Source of the DNA: Mucilaginibacter rubeus
GTDB lineage: Bacteria; Bacteroidota; Bacteroidia; Sphingobacteriales; Sphingobacteriaceae
NCBI RefSeq assembly: GCF_003286415.2
Contig: NZ_CP043450.1
Location: 186,001-250,000 of the forward strand
Direction of reading: 5' to 3'
Length of the DNA: 64,000 nt
Shown here: piece by piece, positions 41,840 to 50,127 of the stretch
Layout of the letters: the number at the start of each line of letters is the position of its first letter
Numbering within the stretch: position 1 is the stretch's first letter
Translations under genes and position numbers: made by a program
The notes under the pieces: generated by a model
Told to the model about the DNA's origin: nothing
The model's database searches: none
The model's input: the letters and a program-made list of their open reading frames with translations, nothing else

Positions 41840-42033
41840 TTTGAAAAATTAGGTTAACCGGTAAAAGGTTTTTCCAAATCTATAAATTTTATTTGTATGT
41901 ATGTAGGTACATGTTACTTTTTTTTAAAAATAACGTCTCTTTAAATGTGTTGTAAATGAGCGTAATGCTTTATGCTTTTTAACGGCCCGGAACCCGGGTG
42001 ACCGTCTATTTTGTTATAAAAGCGGACGCAGCA

Positions 42034-42049
42034 TGTACGGTTTCGTACA
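42034..42049. promoter_or_regulatory. Candidate operator upstream of the permease cluster
   Basis: The inverted repeat TGTACG-GTTT-CGTACA has perfect 6-bp arms. It lies 120 bp upstream of the first permease gene in the 331-bp gap 41840-42170, which has no other gene or clear promoter that I can name. The regulator is unknown. Confidence 0.45.
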
Positions 42050-42170
42050 GTAATGCTATTTGTTTTTGTTTAAATATTTGATAATTAATAAGTTATATAA
42101 ATGGCACATGTTTTATTTAGCATTAACAGTAGTGTACTGCCTTTTGATAAACTGATAACCTGTTTGGGAT

Positions 42171-44954
42171 ATGAACTTAGATGACCACGTTTGGAACCTG
42201 GCTTCAAAGAAGTTGGCCCGCGAAGCTTCGGATGGGGAGCTGCGCGAGCTGAACGCTTTATTGGCCGAAAATCCCGAACTGCATAGTCAGCTAAAATTAA
42301 TGTCTAAATGGTGGGATGAAGGAGAAGAAAAGCCTGAAAATAATAGCTCAGCTTTATTTGGCAGGATCCAGGCAAAGATCAAAGATATTGAAGGGAGTAT
42401 CTCGCCTGAACCTGTAGTTGGAGAGCGATCCCCGGCTAAAGGGACGCAGCGCAAACCAGCTAATCATAACAGCAATAGGGAATTAAAACCATATAGTCCG
42501 TTTTTTAACCGTACAGCCATGATCAAAAATTACCTGAAAGTAGCTCTCAGACAGTTGCGTAAACAAAAGATGTATACCGCTATTAAAATTGGTGGCTTTG
42601 CGTTTAGCATTGCAGCCTGTCTTTTAATAGCCCTGTACATTCGTGACGAGCTGAGCTTTGACAGAAGCTATCCTAACGCCAGTAATATTTATCGTTTAAT
42701 TGCCGATTACCACGATGGCGGCTCGCGTGAAAAAGGTGTCGACTGGCCTTCGGTTATGGGGAAGGTGATCAAGCAGGATTTTCCGGAAGTGGAGAAATCG
42801 GGTCGGCTGATGCCTAATTCGCTTTTTTGGGGTGCCGGCAGCAATGAACTAAAACGTGCAGATCAGGCTGATAACACCCATGAAGAAGGTTTTGCCTATG
42901 CCGATCAGGGTTTGATTGACATTTTGAATGTGCCCATGGTTTATGGCGATCCTAAACACGCGCTGACCGAACCTTTGAGTATCGTTATCTCAAAAAGCAA
43001 GGCCGATAAATACTTTCCCGGCCAAAACCCGGTAGGGAAGGTGATCTACCTGAATAATAACAAAACCAAGCCTTTTAAAATATCGGCAGTAATGCAGGAT
43101 ATGCCAAATAACTCGCACCTGCACGAGTTTAAGTTTTTGCTAACTCTTGCCGGAGTTGAGTTCTGGAATGGTGAGCAGGCCACCTGGGACGCCAATAACT
43201 ACCATATTTATATGGCGCTGAAGCCCGGTACCAATATAGCGCAGTTTGAAAAAAAGGTGAGCGCCAATATTCTTAAAAACTACTATGTGCCCAACATGAT
43301 TAAAAACGGCGATAAGCGGGCAAGCCGGGTAATGGATATTTTTAGCATGAAAGTGCAGAATATCCAGGATATCAACCTGCTCTCTTATGATATTCATGAT
43401 GGTATGTCGCATGGGGATATGAGGTTTATCTGGTTGTTTGGCGCGGTAGCTGGCTTTATTTTGGTCATTGCCTGTATCAACTTTATTAACCTTTCAACCG
43501 CTAAGTCGGCCAACAGGGCCAAAGAGGTTGGTTTGCGCAAAGTTGTTGGTTCGCAACGGGCTGGTTTGATCAGGCAGTTCCTTACCGAGTCATTACTCTA
43601 TAGTTTTTTCTCTTTTGTTTTAGGCTTGATACTGGCCTGGGTTATGTTGCCTTACTTTAATATTCTGGCATCCAAATCGCTGCATATGCCATGGGCACAA
43701 TGGTGGCTGGTTCCAGTGATATTAGTTTCGGCTTTCCTGATTGGTATTGTGGCCGGCATTTATCCCGCGTTTTACCTGTCGGGCTTTAAACCAGCTGATG
43801 TGCTGAAAGGCAAACTAAGCACCGGTAGCAAAAGCTCGGGCCTCAGGAACGTGCTGGTAGTTTTTCAGTTTACAACATCTATTATACTCATCATCAGCAC
43901 GGTGGTTATTTATAACCAGATGCAGTTTATCCTTAATAAAAAGGTAGGCTTTGAAAAAGACCAGGTAGTGATGATCCAGGGCACCAACACACTTGATAAC
44001 CAGGTGAAGGCATTCAAGAATGAGCTTGTAAAGCTGCCTACGGTTAAAAGTGCTTCCATCAGTGATTTCTTGCCGGTATCAGGTACCAAGCGTAATGGCA
44101 ACCAGTTTTTTAATGATGGCAAGCAAAAAACGGAAGCCGGTGTTGGCGGGCAGTTTTGGGATGTTGATCATGATTACCTGAAAACTTTAGGTATTAAACT
44201 GGTGGCAGGCCGTGACTTTAACCCTGATATGAAAACCGATTCGCAGGCGGTAATCATTAATCAGACTATGGCCAGTAAACTGGGGCTCAAAAATCCGATA
44301 GGTAAAAAGATTGTAAACTATGGTGCCGGCAGAACTATTATTGGGGTGGTTCAGGACTTTAATTTTGAATCCATGCGTGATGGCATAGAGCCCATGGTGC
44401 TGCACCTGGAAGCCAGCGAATCAATAGTATCTGTAAAAATAAAAGCAGGAGATGTAAAGAACGCCCTCGCGCAGATCACAACTACCTGGAAGCAGTTTGC
44501 TCCTAACCAACCAATCCGCTATACTTTTATGGATGAGCGATTTGCCAGTATGTATGCCGATGTTCAGCGCATGGGGCGAATTTTTACAAGCTTCGCGGTA
44601 TTGGCAATCATCATAGCTTGTCTTGGCCTGTTTGCCTTAGCAGCCTTTATGGCCGAGCAGCGTAGCAAGGAAATAGGGATCCGTAAAGTGTTGGGCGCTA
44701 CCATAGGGAACATCACCACCATGTTATCCATGAATTTTGTGAAACTGGTATTTATTGCCATTGTAATAGCAACACCGATAGCCTATTACGCCATGACACA
44801 ATGGCTACAGGATTTTACCTACCGGGTAGAGCTGAAGTGGTGGATGTTTGCTCTTGCAGGCGTAGCTGCTATCATGATAGCGCTGGCCACGGTAAGTTAC
44901 CAAAGCATAAAAGCCGCGTTAACGAACCCGGTAAAGAGTTTGAAAACGGAGTAG
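42171..44954 (+). CDS. MacB/FtsX-type permease with N-terminal anti-sigma-like domain
   Basis: This 927-residue protein has two parts. Residues about 1-115 form a charged cytosolic region. Its start (VWNLASKKLAREASDGELRELNALLAENPEL) resembles the N-terminal segment of FecR-type anti-sigma factors. From MIKNYLKVALRQ on, it is a typical FtsX-like permease with a first helix, a MacB_PCD periplasmic domain (about 150-390), three helices, a second periplasmic domain and four terminal helices carrying RSKEIGIRKVLGA. The three following paralogues lack the first part. No ATPase is encoded nearby. Export of a macrolide-, lipoprotein- or peptide-like substrate is possible but not shown. Confidence 0.85.
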   Translation: MNLDDHVWNLASKKLAREASDGELRELNALLAENPELHSQLKLMSKWWDEGEEKPENNSSALFGRIQAKIKDIEGSISPEPVVGERSPAKGTQRKPANHNSNRELKPYSPFFNRTAMIKNYLKVALRQLRKQKMYTAIKIGGFAFSIAACLLIALYIRDELSFDRSYPNASNIYRLIADYHDGGSREKGVDWPSVMGKVIKQDFPEVEKSGRLMPNSLFWGAGSNELKRADQADNTHEEGFAYADQGLIDILNVPMVYGDPKHALTEPLSIVISKSKADKYFPGQNPVGKVIYLNNNKTKPFKISAVMQDMPNNSHLHEFKFLLTLAGVEFWNGEQATWDANNYHIYMALKPGTNIAQFEKKVSANILKNYYVPNMIKNGDKRASRVMDIFSMKVQNIQDINLLSYDIHDGMSHGDMRFIWLFGAVAGFILVIACINFINLSTAKSANRAKEVGLRKVVGSQRAGLIRQFLTESLLYSFFSFVLGLILAWVMLPYFNILASKSLHMPWAQWWLVPVILVSAFLIGIVAGIYPAFYLSGFKPADVLKGKLSTGSKSSGLRNVLVVFQFTTSIILIISTVVIYNQMQFILNKKVGFEKDQVVMIQGTNTLDNQVKAFKNELVKLPTVKSASISDFLPVSGTKRNGNQFFNDGKQKTEAGVGGQFWDVDHDYLKTLGIKLVAGRDFNPDMKTDSQAVIINQTMASKLGLKNPIGKKIVNYGAGRTIIGVVQDFNFESMRDGIEPMVLHLEASESIVSVKIKAGDVKNALAQITTTWKQFAPNQPIRYTFMDERFASMYADVQRMGRIFTSFAVLAIIIACLGLFALAAFMAEQRSKEIGIRKVLGATIGNITTMLSMNFVKLVFIAIVIATPIAYYAMTQWLQDFTYRVELKWWMFALAGVAAIMIALATVSYQSIKAALTNPVKSLKTE

Positions 44955-45006
44955 AGGTGGTTAGAGGTTGGAGATTAGAGGTTAGGTAGGCTGAATGTAA
45001 TAATTC

Positions 45007-45098
45007 ATGTCATTGCGAGGAGGAACGACGAAGCAATCGCATGCTATACAGAGCGGCCCTGCTTCCGTGCGATTGCCACGCTTCGCTCGCAATGACAT
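45007..45098. repeat. Interspersed palindromic repeat, family A copy 3
   Basis: The element begins ATGTCATTGCGAGGAGG and ends TTCGCTCGCAATGACAT. It is placed between the first two permease genes and is very similar to 2835-2930, including the GGAACGACGAAGCAATC segment. Confidence 0.82.
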
Positions 45099-45125
45099 AT
45101 TTGAATGAACCATTGAACCAATAAA

Positions 45126-47555
45126 ATGATAAAGAGTTATTTAAAAACAGCATGGCGGTTTTTGTTGAAAAACAAAACCTTTAGTTTAATTAATATAGTT
45201 GGGTTGGCTACGGGTACGCTTTGCTGCCTTTACATTTTGCTGTATGTGCAGGACCAGTATAGTTACGATAAGCAACATAAGGATGTTAAAGATATTTATC
45301 GCGTCACCACCGCGCTTGAACTAACCGGTGATAAACACAATAGCGCCACCAGTTCGCCGCCAATTACACCTGCCATGAAGAACGAGTTTGGTGAGGTATT
45401 GCAATATACCCGCCTGGTAACTACCGAGGGTTTTGGCGCTAAACAACACCTGCTGCGTTACAAGGAAAAATCATTTTATCAGCAAAACGCGGCATATGTT
45501 GATTCTACGTTTTTTGATGTGTTCAACTTCCATTTTGTAGCCGGCAACGCTAACAAAGTGTTATCTGAGCCTTATACCATCGTATTGCAGAAACCGGTTG
45601 CCGATAAACTTTTCGGCAGCGAAAACGCGGTAGGGAAAATGATCTCTATCGATAATTCATTCGGAAAGCATGATTTTAAGGTTACCGGGGTGGTAGATGA
45701 GAGTGCCGGCCAGTCGCACATCAAAGTAAGTATGTTCATGGCTATGAACAGCGGTGGCTTAGGCCAGTATGTAAGGCAAAATACTGCCTGGGCGGGCAAT
45801 AACTTTTTGTACGCTTATGTGAAACTTCGCCCGGATGCCAATGCTGCCGCGCTTGAAAAAAAACTCCCCGACTTTTTAAATAAATACGGTGCCGACCAAT
45901 TGAAAGCTATCGGTATGAAAAAGGTATTGCACTTGCAGCCGGTAACCACCATTCATACCACGCCCGGGCATGAGCATGAGCTTACCAAAACGCTTGATCC
46001 GGCATTTTTGTATATCATGATATTGGTAGCTGTGTTGATACAGGTAGTGGCCTGTATTAACTTCATGAACCTTTCAACCGCGCGCGCATCAAAACGGGCT
46101 AAGGAAGTTGGCGTGCGTAAGGTAATAGGTGCCGGCCAGGGCGATTTGATGAAACAATTTTTGGGCGAATCATTTATGCTCACACTAATTGGCGTGGCTA
46201 TAGCCCTGCCATTGCTGATAGTACTGCTTCCGTTCTTAAATCAGGTAACCCATACCGATATTCACTTATCATTTTTTAGCAATTACAAGCTTTGGATAAT
46301 GCTGGTATGTATGGTAGTGGTTACCGGCTTTGTGGCGGGCAGCTACCCGGCTTTTTACCTGTCTGCATTTAAAGCCATTAAAGTTATCAAGGGGAATTTT
46401 ACCAATCATATTTCGGCAGCGGGCATTCGTAAATCATTGGTGGTATTCCAGTTTGTATTGTCGATAGTACTCATAACCGGCATTATTGTGATATATAGCC
46501 AACTTAACTTCGTGAAGAATAAAGATCTTGGCTTCGACCAGAACCAGAAGCTGATCTTTAATTTTTATACCGAAACCACCCAGGGCAAAATGAAAAATTT
46601 TGCAAACGATTTAAGGCAGCTGGCTGGGGTAAAAACCGTAAGCAATGCCGATAATTACCTGAGTCAGTTTGTACCTCACGACCATGGAGTTTATACCGCA
46701 GGGGGCAACATGGCTACTGCTACCGACGCACAAAATATTGTTACCGATGAATTTTTTGCCAAAGCAAACGGCATTAAAATAATTGCCGGCAGGGATTTTC
46801 GTATTGGCGATACTACCCGCGTACTTATCAATGAAACTTTATGCAAACGATTAGGAATAAAACCCGACGCTGCTCCGGGCACCCGACTTTATACCCAATA
46901 TGCACCGGATCCGGTAACCTTTGTTGAGGTGGCCGGTGTAATGAAAGATTTTAATTACAACTCGCTGCATATGGAAGTAAAGCCATTCATGCTGGTTTAC
47001 CGTAACGATCCGCGGCAGTTTAATGTAATGGTGGTATCAACCAGTAGCAAAAACTATAAATCGATGCTTGACAAAATGGAAGCCCTGTGGCGAAAAGACA
47101 TTGCCGATGCGCCATTTGAATATTCGTTTTTAGATGCCGAAGTACAAAAGCAATATGAAAGTGAAGTTACCCTGTCGCAAATCATCAACTCCTTTACGCT
47201 GATGGCTATCGTGATTTCCTGCCTTGGTTTGTTTGGCCTGGCAGCATTCAGCGCCGAGCAGCGCAGCAAAGAGATTGGCGTACGTAAAGTGCTTGGCGCC
47301 AGCGTAACCGGCATTGTACAGCTGTTATCAAAAGATTTTGTAAAGCTGGTACTGATAGCACTTGTAATAGCCACGCCAATAGCCTGGTGGGGCATGAGTA
47401 AATGGCTTCAGGCCTTTGAGTACCGTGTGAATATTAGCTGGTGGATGTTTGCCCTTGCAGGCGTGTTGGCGTTGGTAATAGCCCTTATCACGGTAAGCTC
47501 ACAAGCCATCAAAGCGGCAAGAATGAACCCGGTGAAGAGTTTAAAAGCGGAGTAG
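45126..47555 (+). CDS. MacB/FtsX-type ABC transporter permease
   Basis: This 809-residue inner-membrane permease carries an N-terminal helix (ATGTLCCLYILLYV), a MacB_PCD-like periplasmic domain, the GVRKVIGAGQGDLMKQFLGES block near 330, a second periplasmic domain and a C-terminal four-helix FtsX block with RSKEIGVRKVLGAS. It is the most divergent of the three shorter paralogues. The partner ATPase and membrane-fusion protein are not in the window. Confidence 0.88.
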   Translation: MIKSYLKTAWRFLLKNKTFSLINIVGLATGTLCCLYILLYVQDQYSYDKQHKDVKDIYRVTTALELTGDKHNSATSSPPITPAMKNEFGEVLQYTRLVTTEGFGAKQHLLRYKEKSFYQQNAAYVDSTFFDVFNFHFVAGNANKVLSEPYTIVLQKPVADKLFGSENAVGKMISIDNSFGKHDFKVTGVVDESAGQSHIKVSMFMAMNSGGLGQYVRQNTAWAGNNFLYAYVKLRPDANAAALEKKLPDFLNKYGADQLKAIGMKKVLHLQPVTTIHTTPGHEHELTKTLDPAFLYIMILVAVLIQVVACINFMNLSTARASKRAKEVGVRKVIGAGQGDLMKQFLGESFMLTLIGVAIALPLLIVLLPFLNQVTHTDIHLSFFSNYKLWIMLVCMVVVTGFVAGSYPAFYLSAFKAIKVIKGNFTNHISAAGIRKSLVVFQFVLSIVLITGIIVIYSQLNFVKNKDLGFDQNQKLIFNFYTETTQGKMKNFANDLRQLAGVKTVSNADNYLSQFVPHDHGVYTAGGNMATATDAQNIVTDEFFAKANGIKIIAGRDFRIGDTTRVLINETLCKRLGIKPDAAPGTRLYTQYAPDPVTFVEVAGVMKDFNYNSLHMEVKPFMLVYRNDPRQFNVMVVSTSSKNYKSMLDKMEALWRKDIADAPFEYSFLDAEVQKQYESEVTLSQIINSFTLMAIVISCLGLFGLAAFSAEQRSKEIGVRKVLGASVTGIVQLLSKDFVKLVLIALVIATPIAWWGMSKWLQAFEYRVNISWWMFALAGVLALVIALITVSSQAIKAARMNPVKSLKAE

Positions 47556-47567
47556 TTTAGTCACTCC

Positions 47568-47641
47568 GTCATTTGCTTCGCGTCATTGAGTCATTGAGCG
47601 GGCAAAATGAAATAATGACTCAATGACCTAATGAATGAAAT
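47568..47641. repeat. Spacer repeat with TCATTGAGTCATTGA words, copy 1
   Basis: Left-hand GTCATTGAGTCATTGAGC words and right-hand AATGACTCAATGACCTAATGA words form an imperfect inverted repeat in the 89-bp spacer between permease genes. A related spacer is at 50011-50122. Confidence 0.65.
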
Positions 47642-47644
47642 GTC

Positions 47645-50005
47645 ATGTTAAAGAATTACATTAAAATCGCGTTCCGCAATATTGTTAAAAACAAGGTGCA
47701 TGCCTTTATTAACATCGCGGGTTTATCGGTAGGGATGGCGGTGGCTATGCTTATCGGTCTCTGGGTTTGGGATGAGCTGTCGTTTGATAAATACCACAGC
47801 ACCTATAACAGCGTGGGGCAGATCATGGTAACGCAAACAGCCAATGGCGAAACAGCTACTTTCCGGTCGACAGTGGTGCCGTTAAGCGCGGAGTTACGAA
47901 CCAAATATGCCAGCGATTTTAAACATGTTGCACTTTTTTGGGGTGGGGCACATATTCTTTCGGTTGGCGATAAAAAAATATCACAAATAGGTGGTTGGGC
48001 CGAAAGTGACTTGCCGGCCATGCTGGCACTGAAGATGGTAAAAGGCAGTTATTCGGGATTCAAAGACCCTACATCTATAGTCATATCTCAATCAATTGCC
48101 AAATCGCTGTTTGGTGATGCGGACCCGATCAACAAAACCATTAAGGCTGATAACAAAACCAACCTGAAGGTGATCGGCGTATATGAAGACCTGCCGCGCA
48201 ATACCTCGTTTTATGAAACCAAGTTCCTGATGCCTTTTTTTAACAAAGACAGCTGGTGGGGCACACAAACCGCTGCCTGGGATAACCATGGTTGCTCATT
48301 ATATGTGCAGATGGCCGATCATGTGGATTTTGACAAAGTATCGGCGAAGATCAGGAATATCACCAAGCCTCACTTTAAGATGAATGATGAAAGCATCCAG
48401 GTGCATCCGATGAGTAAATGGCACCTGTACAGTGATTTTAAAAACAGTAAACCTGTTGGCGGCTTGATTGAGATGGTTTGGTTATTTGGTATCATTGGTG
48501 TATTTGTATTGTTGCTGGCCTGTATCAATTTCATGAACCTGAGTACCGCCCGCAGCGAGAAACGCGCTAAAGAAGTAGGAATCAGAAAGTCTATTGGTTC
48601 ATTACGTTCACAACTCATTAACCAGTTTTTAAGTGAGTCGATAATATTTGCCTGTCTGGCGCTGGTGGTTACACTTGGTATAGTGTTGATAGCACTGCCG
48701 TCATTTAATCATATTGCCGATAAGCAGATAGCTATACCTTTTGGTAATGCCTGGTTCTGGATGATGGTTTTAGGATTTACGTTGTTCACCGGTGCTATCG
48801 CCGGCAGTTACCCGGCGTTTTACCTGTCGTCATTTGAGCCGGTGAAGGTTTTAAAAGGGACTTTCAAGGTAGGCCGTTTTGCATCGCTGCCCCGTAAGGT
48901 TTTGGTTGTTGTGCAGTTTACAGTTTCCATCGCGCTTATTATTGGAACCATCATTGTATTCCGGCAAATTCAGTATGCCAAAAACAGGCCCGTAGGTTAT
49001 TCACGCGCGGGGTTGCTTTCCATCGAAATGAATACCCCGGAAATTTACGGGCATTATGAAACTATGCGTAATGACCTGATCCAAACAGGGGCGGTTGAAG
49101 ACATGGCCGAATCAAACAGTACCACAACCCAAATCTGGTCAAACAATGGAGGGTTCGACTGGGAAGGTAAGCCCGCTGGTTTTGATCCAACTTTTGGTAC
49201 CATTGCCACAACTTATGATTTTGGACATACTATTGGTTGGAAAATTATTGAAGGCCGCGACTTTTCGAGGAGTTTCCCAACCGATACCGGGGCCTTTATC
49301 ATGAATGAATCGGCTGTAAAAATGAGTGGGATTAAAAACCCGGTTGGCAAAGTGATCAGATGGAACAAGCAGGACCATATTGTTACCGGTGTGGTGAAGG
49401 ACATGGTAATGGAATCGCCATATGCTAAACCAGTGGCCACTGTATTTATGATGATTCCGGGTTGGGTTAACTTTATAACCCTGAGGGTTAAACCAACCAT
49501 GCCAATGCAGGAAGCATTAAAGAAGATAGAGCCTGTGTTTAAAAAATATAATCCCGGCAGCCCCTTCAATTTTAAATTTAATGACGATGAATATGCGCAC
49601 AAGTTTTCGGACGAGCAGCGCATCGGTAACCTGGCTACCATTTTCGCGGTGCTGGCTATCTTTATATCATGCCTTGGTTTGTTTGGCCTGGCTTCATTTG
49701 TAGCCGAGCAACGTATTAAGGAAATCGGCGTGCGTAAGGTACTTGGTGCATCGGTTGCTAACCTATGGCGATTACTTTCTACCGAGTTTGTAGTATTGGT
49801 TACCATATCGCTGTTAATTGCCATACCAACCACTTATTATTATATGAACAATTGGCTGCACAGGTACGAATACCGGTCGCCCATAACCTGGTGGATCTTC
49901 GGGGCGTCAGGAGTGGGCGCTATCGTAATCACACTGCTAACCGTAAGTTATCACGCCATAAAAGCGGCGCTGGCTAATCCGGTAAAGAATTTGAGATCAG
50001 AATAA
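47645..50005 (+). CDS. MacB/FtsX-type ABC transporter permease
   Basis: This 786-residue permease is closely related to the next one. It starts MLKNYIKIAFRNIVKNKVHAF and has the first helix LSVGMAVAMLIGLWVW, two periplasmic domains and the repeated FtsX signature (KEVGIRKSIGS near 320 and KEIGVRKVLGAS near 700). The arrangement suggests duplication of an ancestral gene; the two share long nearly identical blocks around the first helix and the middle helices. Confidence 0.88.
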   Translation: MLKNYIKIAFRNIVKNKVHAFINIAGLSVGMAVAMLIGLWVWDELSFDKYHSTYNSVGQIMVTQTANGETATFRSTVVPLSAELRTKYASDFKHVALFWGGAHILSVGDKKISQIGGWAESDLPAMLALKMVKGSYSGFKDPTSIVISQSIAKSLFGDADPINKTIKADNKTNLKVIGVYEDLPRNTSFYETKFLMPFFNKDSWWGTQTAAWDNHGCSLYVQMADHVDFDKVSAKIRNITKPHFKMNDESIQVHPMSKWHLYSDFKNSKPVGGLIEMVWLFGIIGVFVLLLACINFMNLSTARSEKRAKEVGIRKSIGSLRSQLINQFLSESIIFACLALVVTLGIVLIALPSFNHIADKQIAIPFGNAWFWMMVLGFTLFTGAIAGSYPAFYLSSFEPVKVLKGTFKVGRFASLPRKVLVVVQFTVSIALIIGTIIVFRQIQYAKNRPVGYSRAGLLSIEMNTPEIYGHYETMRNDLIQTGAVEDMAESNSTTTQIWSNNGGFDWEGKPAGFDPTFGTIATTYDFGHTIGWKIIEGRDFSRSFPTDTGAFIMNESAVKMSGIKNPVGKVIRWNKQDHIVTGVVKDMVMESPYAKPVATVFMMIPGWVNFITLRVKPTMPMQEALKKIEPVFKKYNPGSPFNFKFNDDEYAHKFSDEQRIGNLATIFAVLAIFISCLGLFGLASFVAEQRIKEIGVRKVLGASVANLWRLLSTEFVVLVTISLLIAIPTTYYYMNNWLHRYEYRSPITWWIFGASGVGAIVITLLTVSYHAIKAALANPVKNLRSE

Positions 50006-50010
50006 ACTTT

Positions 50011-50122
50011 TCATTGAGTCATTCGCTTTGCGTCATTAAGTCATTTTTGTATGACGATAACCAAAACAAAATGGAGCGAAAAAATGACCCAATGACGCAC
50101 AAGTAAATGACCTAATGATATA
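50011..50122. repeat. Spacer repeat with TCATTGAGTCATT words, copy 2
   Basis: The spacer between the third and fourth permease genes repeats TCATT / AATGA words (TCATTGAGTCATTCGC at the left, AATGACCCAATGACGC at the right), as in 47568-47641. It may have been duplicated along with the genes. Confidence 0.65.
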
Positions 50123-50127
50123 ATATC

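Noticed and set aside
47568-50122. Possible CRISPR-like arrays in the permease spacers
   Set aside because: The repeat words are short, imperfect and partly inverted, spacers are irregular, and no cas gene is present.
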